Shown here: one piece after another, positions 7,283 through 13,634 of the stretch | Layout: the number at the start of each line of letters is the position of its first letter | How positions within the stretch are numbered: the first letter of the stretch is position 1 | From: SIG578 sp045655125 | Lineage (GTDB): Bacteria > Bacillota > Clostridia > Oscillospirales > Ruminococcaceae | Direction of reading: 5' to 3' | DNA length: 26,277 nucleotides | NCBI GenBank assembly: GCA_045655125.1 | Contig: JAZOOR010000056.1 | Location: 1 to 26,277 of the forward strand | The notes under the pieces: model-generated | Databases searched by the model: none | What the model saw: the letters and a program-made list of their open reading frames with translations, nothing else | What the model was told of the DNA's origin: nothing | Translations under genes and position numbers: made by a program

Positions 7283-7330
7283 AGAGACAACTTCCTTACG
7301 GAGTGTCTCCCTTGTGGCTATGCCGTATTT
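7283..7330 (-). repeat. Dispersed hairpin repeat, right copy (inverted, partial)
   Basis: GTGGCTATGCCGTATTT (7314-7330) and CTTCCTTACGGAG (7291-7303) are exact inverted matches to the left copy at 4239-4278. Its hairpin stem is GAGACA/TGTCTC (7284-7289, 7304-7309), unlike the left copy's GGGGCACC-type stem, yet it still pairs around the same loop. The far terminal arm of the left copy is missing here. It abuts the stop codon of the next gene on the minus strand. Confidence 0.7.
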
Positions 7331-7331
7331 T

Positions 7332-8984
7332 TTAATCTACCTTAACCTGAGTATATTTTCCTCCAATTTCAGTTATCTCAACACTATCTCCTACTTTTAG
7401 GAAAGGAAGCTTTTGAGAAAGAGAGGCAGGCAGTGCATAGATTTTCTCATTGTTTTCCAAAATCACATAGTAATATGTGTTACCGTCAACAACCGCAGAG
7501 GCAAGATTATTTACCCTACCGCTAATTACTGTTTTCTCCTCTTCGGGCATTTCTTCGGGCTTAACCTCGATATTTTCTCCGTTAAGAGCTTCGAAATATG
7601 CCTGTTTTGCCTTATCGACAGTAGCGCCTATTCCTACAACCTGATACTGTTCCATATCAACAAAAGCATACATTTTGACAAGTCCCGCATCGTCCTTAAG
7701 AGAAACGAAATAGGTGGGTCTGTCTGCGATATTTAAAAGTATCGGGAAGGTTGCCTCGTAGCCCAAGTGCTGTACCTGACCTTCGGCAGAGTCCATAGCC
7801 GAGTATTCCTCAGCACCTGCCTGAGTGTAGTAACGGGTTTCCTTAGTTCTCAGATTTGAGAGAACAAAGCCTAAATTGGAAGCATCATCGGTTATTGAGG
7901 TTATACCTGTATATACCCAAACATCATCGTCAATAGCAAGGTAGTTATAGCCATCGGTGGGCTGGGTACAGTTTTTCTGTCCCAGAATTGAGTTGAAAAA
8001 TCCGCCCGAATAAAGACCATTGTAGGCAAGCTGCTCTATAATCATATCAGAATCGAATGCCTGGTCAACCCACTTAGGAATATTCTCTTTCTGATAATAC
8101 TGATTTTCGCCTGTCTGAGCATTTACCAAAACGACACCGCTGATATCTCTGCCGCTCCAGTAACCTATTTTATAATCAACCACAGAGGCTACCCAATAAG
8201 GAACTCCGCTTTCATCAATTTCAAAGGAAACCTCGGCAAATATCTTAGTAGGATGTGTAAAACGCAGATATCTATAGATATTTCTAAGAAGGTATTCACT
8301 TTTTGAGTATCTTATGGGGTTTTCTAAGCGGACAAGGTCTGCTTCCTGAGTTGTGAGGTCAACAGTGATATATCCGGGAACACCCTCACTCTGATTTGCA
8401 AACCATTTTATGATATCGGCATATTTAAGCGGTGTTACTCGATATGGGTGGTTTTTATAGTTTATCTGTGTGTATTCCTCTTCGATTTCAAACTGCGAAA
8501 CCAAATCGGTTATATTACCGAGTTCTCTTTTGCCGAGGCGCGAAGCAACGGCGCGGTCAACAACAGGGATTTGCGACATTTTTATCTCGGCAACATCGGC
8601 GGAAAAATCACCCGATTTAAGTTCTATCAGAGAGGAATATCTTTTTGCATTAAATATTTTAGCTCCGATTATATCCATACCAAAAATGAATACAAGCATA
8701 GCTGCAATGCAAATAAGCACTATTTTAAAAGGCTTTGCCGAAGATTTGATCCTGCTTTTTCCCTCTGCAAAAATCTCGTTTCCTGTTTTACCTTGTATTC
8801 CTTTTAAAAAGGAAAGAATTGATGAAATTGTAAAGATTATTGTGCAGATAACAACACTTTCAATAACAAAGCTCCAAAAATCGCGGCTGCGAAGGTTTAT
8901 GGGCGGAAGCTTAAACCAGAACAGCAGAAACTCTGCCACAAAGCAAAGCAGCACGCGTACCGCAACAGAAACTCCTTTTTTCAT
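7332..8984 (-). CDS. Conserved membrane protein with large external domain, function unknown
   Basis: The 550-residue protein has three hydrophobic helices near the N-terminus (about 6-24, 40-61 and 86-106) and then about 440 mostly polar residues. These include repeated short beta-rich units such as PYWVASVVDYKIGYWSG and YFVSLKDDAGLVKMYAFVD, which recall PepSY-like folds. A final segment (about 490-550, VISGRVNNLASAVVDGNTYYYV...) looks like a small beta-barrel. I do not recognise a named family. AAGGAGGAAT precedes the ATG. The gene starts 12 bases after the aminotransferase stop, so the two are co-transcribed. A role at the cell envelope is inference. Confidence 0.75.
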   Translation of the reverse strand: MKKGVSVAVRVLLCFVAEFLLFWFKLPPINLRSRDFWSFVIESVVICTIIFTISSILSFLKGIQGKTGNEIFAEGKSRIKSSAKPFKIVLICIAAMLVFIFGMDIIGAKIFNAKRYSSLIELKSGDFSADVAEIKMSQIPVVDRAVASRLGKRELGNITDLVSQFEIEEEYTQINYKNHPYRVTPLKYADIIKWFANQSEGVPGYITVDLTTQEADLVRLENPIRYSKSEYLLRNIYRYLRFTHPTKIFAEVSFEIDESGVPYWVASVVDYKIGYWSGRDISGVVLVNAQTGENQYYQKENIPKWVDQAFDSDMIIEQLAYNGLYSGGFFNSILGQKNCTQPTDGYNYLAIDDDVWVYTGITSITDDASNLGFVLSNLRTKETRYYTQAGAEEYSAMDSAEGQVQHLGYEATFPILLNIADRPTYFVSLKDDAGLVKMYAFVDMEQYQVVGIGATVDKAKQAYFEALNGENIEVKPEEMPEEEKTVISGRVNNLASAVVDGNTYYYVILENNEKIYALPASLSQKLPFLKVGDSVEITEIGGKYTQVKVD

Positions 8985-8996
8985 AGTAATTCCTCC

Positions 8997-10280
8997 TTAT
9001 TTTGCGTTTTTATAAAATTTTTCAGCACAAGCAAGTTTAACAGACGCACAAAGCACCATGGCCGCTTTTTCTAAGTCCTCAACATCTAAATAAGACGGTG
9101 CTATACGAATATTTTTATCCTCGGGGTCATTTTTATACGGATAGGTTGCGCCTGCGGGGGTAAGTGCAATTCCTGCCTCTCTGCACAGCTCAACACATCT
9201 CTTAGCACATCCGCTTTCAACATCAAGGCTTATAAAATAGCCGCCTCGAGGTCTTACATAGCTTACGCATCCGAGGGGTGCAAGCTCTCTATCGAAAGCC
9301 TGTAGCACCGTTTCAAATTTGGGGCGCAGAATCTCTGCGTGCTTTTTCATATGCTCTAAAAGTCCGTTACTATCCTTGTAATACAAAACGTGGCGAATCT
9401 GGTTTATCTTGTCGTAGCTTATGGTCTGAACCGTCATACGCTTTTTCTGCCATTCAATATTAGCTTTAGAGCTGCCTATAGCTGCAACTCCGCTTCCTGC
9501 AAAGCTGATTTTCGAGGTGGAGAAGAAGATGTACGGCATATCCTCAGTTCCCGCCTCTTTGCAGGCATCCATAATGTTAAGAAGCTTATCTCCCTCTTCA
9601 TACAAATCGTGAATACAGTAAGCATTATCCCAGAATATTCTGAAATCGTCCGCAGCCGGCTTCAAGTGAGCAAGTCTTCTGACGGTTTCATCGCTATAAG
9701 TGATACCCTGAGGGTTTGAATATTTAGGAACACACCACATTCCCTTAATGCACTCATCCTCAGCTACAAGCTTTTCAACCATATCCATGTCGGGACCGTT
9801 TTCAGTCATCTTAACGGTTATCATTTCAATGCCAAATTCCTCGCATATGGCAAAGTGGCGGTCATATCCCGGTGCGGGGCAAAGGAATTTTACACGCGGA
9901 AGCTTACTCCAAGGGGTTTTTCCCTCTAAAACGCCAAACAGCATTGCTCTTACAATACAGTCATACATTATGTTAAGGCTGGAGTTTCCGCAAACTATTG
10001 TGTTTTCAGGTGAAACTCCAAGAAGTGGCGCAAACATTTCCTTTGCTTCGGGTGCTCCGTCCATAACACCGTAGTTACGATAGTCAAAGCTGAATTTTTC
10101 TATATCTTCCTTATCAATGCAGGTCATAAGCCCGTTACTTAAGTCAAGCTGCGCTCCGTTTGGCTTTCCGCGAGAAATATCAAGCTTTAGTCCAAGCTCG
10201 CAAGCCTTATCGTATTCCTTTTTAAACTGATTGTAGGTTTCTTTAATCTGTTCTTCGTTCATTAAGCTGAGGTTTATCAT
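8997..10280 (-). CDS. Aspartate aminotransferase, class Ic type (PLP-dependent)
   Basis: This fold-type I aminotransferase has 427 residues and closely resembles the Corynebacterium AspT type. The motifs are LDISRGKPNGAQLDLSN (33-49), GNSSLNIMYD (98-107), CPAPGYDRHF (134-143), YSNPQG (187-192), WDNAY (217-221), and the PLP lysine Lys257 in STSKISFAG. It would interconvert aspartate and 2-oxoglutarate with oxaloacetate and glutamate. GAAAGGA lies upstream of the ATG. It lies downstream of serC-serA on the same strand, separated by hairpins, and is followed closely by the membrane protein gene. Substrate preference is by family resemblance only. Confidence 0.88.
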   Translation of the reverse strand: MINLSLMNEEQIKETYNQFKKEYDKACELGLKLDISRGKPNGAQLDLSNGLMTCIDKEDIEKFSFDYRNYGVMDGAPEAKEMFAPLLGVSPENTIVCGNSSLNIMYDCIVRAMLFGVLEGKTPWSKLPRVKFLCPAPGYDRHFAICEEFGIEMITVKMTENGPDMDMVEKLVAEDECIKGMWCVPKYSNPQGITYSDETVRRLAHLKPAADDFRIFWDNAYCIHDLYEEGDKLLNIMDACKEAGTEDMPYIFFSTSKISFAGSGVAAIGSSKANIEWQKKRMTVQTISYDKINQIRHVLYYKDSNGLLEHMKKHAEILRPKFETVLQAFDRELAPLGCVSYVRPRGGYFISLDVESGCAKRCVELCREAGIALTPAGATYPYKNDPEDKNIRIAPSYLDVEDLEKAAMVLCASVKLACAEKFYKNAK

Positions 10281-10298
10281 TTTTTAAATCCTTTCACT

Positions 10299-10330
10299 TG
10301 CAAAAATTCATTTTTTAGTGCATTTTTGCA
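10299..10330 (-). promoter_or_regulatory. Inverted repeat in the aminotransferase leader
   Basis: TGCAAAAAT (10299-10307) and ATTTTTGCA (10322-10330) are perfect 9-base arms around 14 bases, ending about 19 bases from the start codon at 10280. It could be an operator or a leader hairpin. No clear promoter was seen nearby. Confidence 0.4.
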
Positions 10331-10351
10331 TTTTTACCCTTAAAAACTGCA

Positions 10352-10379
10352 AGGACTTGCAAGCGAACTTGCAAGTCCT
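10352..10379 (-). terminator. Hairpin terminator after serA
   Basis: AGGACTTGCAAG (10352-10363) and CTTGCAAGTCCT (10368-10379) form a perfect 12-base-pair stem with a CGAA loop. On the minus strand TTGCAGTTTTTAAGGG follows. It lies about 130 bases past the serA stop, and CTCACAGG/CCTGTGAG (10418-10425, 10487-10494) pair in between. It may end or attenuate serC-serA transcription before the aminotransferase. Confidence 0.6.
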
Positions 10380-10508
10380 GATGTGTTCTGTAAGGCCGCA
10401 AAGGGATTTGCAGTCAACTCACAGGTTCACATCAAGCAATATGCAGTATTTAGTATTTACATTTTCGCATTATTATCTTAGGTTATCCTGTGAGCTGAAG
10501 CAAAAAAC

Positions 10509-11657
10509 TTAGATAACTCTTACACGAATAACATTTTGGGTTTCCTTAAGTGCCTCGACAGTTGCATCTGCCCCATCAGCAAAGTCTGCCAAAGCATAGC
10601 CGTAAACTCCTCTCGTAAAGGCTGCAAATTTAGCTGCTTTAGAAAGCTCTGCCGCAACCTTTTCTGCTGCCTCTACCTTATAGATAACGCAGACTCTCTT
10701 GCAGCCTGCTGATACTGCTCCGAGGTTTGCAGCGGGCATATTAACGGAATTTATGATGTTACCGTTTTCAAGATACTCACGGATTTCATCGGCAGCCATA
10801 ACTGCACAGTTATCCTCTGACTCGGGGGTAGAAGCTCCGAGGTGAGGAAGCGCTACTACGTTCTCAACATTTATAACACTGTCGGTCGGGAAATCGGTTA
10901 CATATCTTGCAACCTTGCCGCTTTCAAGTGCTGCGAGAAGGTCTGTATCATTAACAAGCGCGTCACGCGCAAAGTTGAGAATTCTGACACCGTCTTTCAT
11001 CTGAGCGATAGTCTCGGCATTTACCATACCGCGTGTTTTATCGTTAAGGGGAAGGTGGAGTGTAATGTAATCGCACTCGCTGTAAAGGTCAGAAAGGTCG
11101 CTGACAACCTTTGTAGAAAATGGAAGTCTGATAGCTGCAGCAGTTGAGAGGAAAGGGTCATAGCCTACAACCTTCATACCTAAAGCTTCAGCAGCCTGAG
11201 CTACAAGGATACCGATAGCGCCGAGTCCGACAATACCTAAGGTTTTGCCTAAAATCTCGGGGCCTACAAACTGTGATTTTCCTTTTTCAACAAGCTTTAA
11301 GGTTTCAGTGCCGCTTCCCTTTAAGGTTTTTGCCCAATCGGCAGCGGGGAGAATTTTTCTTGATGCAAGAAGCAGACCTGCAACAACAAGCTCCTTAACT
11401 GCGTTAGCATTTGCGCCGGGGGTGTTGAAAACTACAACGCCCTGCTCTGCGAATTTGTCAAGAGGAATATTGTTCACTCCCGCTCCCGCTCTGGCAACAC
11501 ACAGGGTGCTTTCTTCTAAAACGGTTTCGTGCATAGAAGCCGAGCGGACCATAATAGCGGCTGCATCTGTAACATCTTCGCCGCAGGTATATTTTGCGCT
11601 GTCAAGTCTATTTAGACCGATAGCGGCAATTTTATTTAAAAGCTTTACGTTATACAT
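10509..11657 (-). CDS. serA: D-3-phosphoglycerate dehydrogenase
   Basis: The enzyme catalyses the first step of serine synthesis, NAD-dependent oxidation of 3-phosphoglycerate to 3-phosphohydroxypyruvate. The 382-residue protein has a Rossmann motif, GIVGLGAIG (141-149), with YDPF at 166-169. Active-site Arg231 lies in NFARDAL and His272 in LPHLGAST. The position of the usual catalytic Glu (FPTE in E. coli) is Asp259 here (FPTD). A C-terminal domain of about 70 residues (315-382, RVCVIYKV... VIRVRVI) looks like an ACT domain and may sense serine. It starts 14 bases after the serC stop, in one operon. Confidence 0.93.
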   Translation of the reverse strand: MYNVKLLNKIAAIGLNRLDSAKYTCGEDVTDAAAIMVRSASMHETVLEESTLCVARAGAGVNNIPLDKFAEQGVVVFNTPGANANAVKELVVAGLLLASRKILPAADWAKTLKGSGTETLKLVEKGKSQFVGPEILGKTLGIVGLGAIGILVAQAAEALGMKVVGYDPFLSTAAAIRLPFSTKVVSDLSDLYSECDYITLHLPLNDKTRGMVNAETIAQMKDGVRILNFARDALVNDTDLLAALESGKVARYVTDFPTDSVINVENVVALPHLGASTPESEDNCAVMAADEIREYLENGNIINSVNMPAANLGAVSAGCKRVCVIYKVEAAEKVAAELSKAAKFAAFTRGVYGYALADFADGADATVEALKETQNVIRVRVI

Positions 11658-11671
11658 ATAATTTCCCTCTT

Positions 11672-12757
11672 TTACTTTTGTTTAGCTTCAAATTCCTTCA
11701 TAAACTCGACAAGCTTTTTAACACCCTCGATGGGCATAGCGTTATAGATAGAAGCGCGCATACCGCCAACAGAGCGGTGACCTTTAATATTTACAAAGCC
11801 TGCTGCTGTTGCCTCTTTGCAGAACTGTGCGTCAAGCTCCTTGTCGCCTGTTACAAAGGTAACATTCATAAGTGAACGATCCTCTTTTGCAGCGGTAGCC
11901 TTAAAGAGCTTGGAGCTATCAAGATAATCATAAAGGACTGCCGCCTTTTCTCTGTTTATCTTTTCCATATTCTCAATGCCGCCTACAACATCATTTATCC
12001 AGTTAAGCACAAGCTTATGAACATAGATGGAATATGTAGGAGGTGTGTTATACATAGAATCGTTGTCAGCCATTACCTTGTAATCCATCATTGTGGGGGT
12101 AATATCTCGGGCATTTCCGAGTAAATCCTCACGGACAATTACAACGGTAAGACCTGCAGGGCCCATATTCTTCTGTGCGCCTGCATAGATAACACCGAAC
12201 TTTGAAACATCAATAGGCTGAGAAAGGATGCAGGATGACATATCTGCAATAAGGGGGATATCGCCTGTATCGGGGATGTAGGGGAAGCAGGTTCCGAAAA
12301 TTGTGTTGTTATAGCAAACATACACATAGTCGGCATCGGGGCGGATATCCTCGCGGGTAATCTTGGGAATATAAGAGAAGGTTGCATCCTCGGAAGATGC
12401 GATAGCCTTAACATCGCCATATTTTTGAGCCTCTTTATAGGCTTTTTTGGAAAACTGACCTGATACAACATAGTCAGCCTTTCCGCTGCCATTCATAAAA
12501 TTTAAGGGAATAGCAGAAAACTGAGAAGAAGCTCCTCCCTGAAGGAAAAGAACTTTATAGTTATCGGGAACAGAAAGAGTTTTTCTTAAAAGAGCCTCTG
12601 TTTCCTTAATGATTTCCTCATAAACGGCTGATCGGTGTGACATTTCCATAACTGACTGACCACTGCCGTTGTAGTCAAGCATTTCTTCTGCCGCCTTGTT
12701 AAGTACCCACTCAGGAAGCATAGACGGACCTGCGGAAAAATTGTACACTCTACTCAT
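11672..12757 (-). CDS. serC: Phosphoserine aminotransferase
   Basis: The second enzyme of serine synthesis transfers the amino group of glutamate to 3-phosphohydroxypyruvate. The 361-residue protein begins with the family hallmark MSRVYNFSAGPSMLP. It has HRS (41-43) in MSHRSAVYEE, GGASSQF (74-80), and the PLP lysine Lys196 in YAGAQKNMGPAG. I chose the ATG at 12757. An in-frame GTG at 12766 would add three residues (MIR) but lies inside the Shine-Dalgarno sequence AAAGGTG that serves the ATG. The operon continues into serA; a phosphoserine phosphatase gene is not in the window. Confidence 0.95.
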   Translation of the reverse strand: MSRVYNFSAGPSMLPEWVLNKAAEEMLDYNGSGQSVMEMSHRSAVYEEIIKETEALLRKTLSVPDNYKVLFLQGGASSQFSAIPLNFMNGSGKADYVVSGQFSKKAYKEAQKYGDVKAIASSEDATFSYIPKITREDIRPDADYVYVCYNNTIFGTCFPYIPDTGDIPLIADMSSCILSQPIDVSKFGVIYAGAQKNMGPAGLTVVIVREDLLGNARDITPTMMDYKVMADNDSMYNTPPTYSIYVHKLVLNWINDVVGGIENMEKINREKAAVLYDYLDSSKLFKATAAKEDRSLMNVTFVTGDKELDAQFCKEATAAGFVNIKGHRSVGGMRASIYNAMPIEGVKKLVEFMKEFEAKQK

Positions 12758-12793
12758 TCTAATCACCTTTTTTGCCGTTTTGGCGTAAATTTA

Positions 12794-12814
12794 TTTTTCT
12801 TATAATAAGAAAAA
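12794..12814. promoter_or_regulatory. Palindromic site in the serC leader (candidate operator)
   Basis: TTTTTCTTAT and ATAAGAAAAA are perfect 10-base inverted arms around one base (12804). The site lies between the -10 (12835-12830) and the serC start, near the likely transcription start, a common place for a repressor site. No regulator is identified. Confidence 0.4.
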
Positions 12815-12829
12815 CATTGATAATAATTT

Positions 12830-12858
12830 ATTATAGTACTTTACTTGCAATTCGTCAA
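12830..12858 (-). promoter_or_regulatory. Sigma-A promoter for serC-serA
   Basis: On the minus strand TTGACG (12858-12853) and TATAAT (12835-12830) are spaced by 17 bases, about 75 bases upstream of the chosen serC start. Confidence 0.8.
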
Positions 12859-12891
12859 TGGTTATTTAGGCTTTTTAAGCGTTTTTTAACA

Positions 12892-13479
12892 TTATAATGC
12901 TGTTAATTCATCCAAATTGCAAGAATAAGCTTTTAAAAATTCAAAAATGAAGATTTCAGCCTCCTCACAACCGAGGTTTTTTATTTGCTTAAGATTCTCT
13001 TTTTCAGCCGTTTTAAACTCGCTGTTGCCTGCTCTTTTTTCTTCAAGGCACTTAACTAAAGCGGAAAGTTTATCGGCAGCTTTTACAAGGCGCATAAGTT
13101 CCTTATCCTCGTTTTGAGGGGTTAGTATAGCATCAAAATCCTCTTTTAAATCCTCGGGAAGCATATCGCAAAGACGATGTGCTGCCTCGCCCTCAACCTC
13201 TTTATAGGCACGGCGGAGCGCTTCGTTCTTATATTTTATGGGAGTTGGCATATCTCCTGTGAGGATTTCGGTTACATCGTGATACATCGCGAGCACCGCT
13301 ACTCTGTCAGCGTTATAATTTTTTCCTAATCGGCGGTTTCCGATAAGCGCAAGCGCGTGAGCGATATAAGAAACTTGAACACTATGGTCACTTAGTGTTT
13401 CGCAGCTTGTATTACGCATAAGCGCCCAGCGATGAATGAATTTAAGCCTTGACAGCATTGCAAAAAACGGGTAAGCCAT
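12892..13479 (-). CDS. yfbR: YfbR-type HD-domain 5'-deoxynucleotidase
   Basis: This cytoplasmic phosphohydrolase removes the 5' phosphate from deoxynucleoside monophosphates. The 195-residue length is close to E. coli YfbR (199). Conserved features are FFAMLSRLKFIHRWALMRN (5-23), His32 in SDHS, the HD pair in AMYHDVTEILTGDMPTP (His67-Asp68, Glu71), and the distal Asp in VKAADKLSALVKC. The start is the ATG at 13479 with AGGATG upstream. It lies downstream of no obvious partner and transcribes away from yfhO. Metal dependence (Co/Mn in E. coli) is family knowledge. Confidence 0.9.
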   Translation of the reverse strand: MAYPFFAMLSRLKFIHRWALMRNTSCETLSDHSVQVSYIAHALALIGNRRLGKNYNADRVAVLAMYHDVTEILTGDMPTPIKYKNEALRRAYKEVEGEAAHRLCDMLPEDLKEDFDAILTPQNEDKELMRLVKAADKLSALVKCLEEKRAGNSEFKTAEKENLKQIKNLGCEEAEIFIFEFLKAYSCNLDELTAL

Positions 13480-13569
13480 ACATTTATCATCCTATTCTTT
13501 AATAATCTATAAATATTTTATCAAAAAATGATAATTTTAGCAATAGTTCTTTTAAAATCTGAAAATATG

Positions 13570-13578
13570 TGCTATACT
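13570..13578 (+). promoter_or_regulatory. Extended -10 promoter element for the yfhO operon
   Basis: TGCTATACT (13570-13578) is an extended -10 motif. The -35 region at 17-base spacing (TTTTAA, 13550-13555) is weak. It lies about 55 bases before the GTG start at 13635. Confidence 0.5.
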
Positions 13579-13634
13579 TATTATATGTACACAAAGTGAC
13601 AGTTGATTTTTTTGAAAGCAGAGGTAATTTATAA

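Noticed and set aside
4239..7330. The XRE/ImmA island as an ICE or prophage
   Set aside because: No integrase, relaxase, replication or structural gene and no tRNA target is present; only the regulatory pair recalls ICEBs1.
8470..9015. Plus-strand open frame of 181 residues opposite the membrane protein gene
   Set aside because: It is antisense to a gene with clear start, ribosome site and operon context; the low-complexity Ser/Ile-rich product looks like a shadow.
12764..12766. GTG at 12766 as the serC start
   Set aside because: It lies inside the Shine-Dalgarno sequence of the ATG at 12757, and the family starts with the residues encoded from that ATG.
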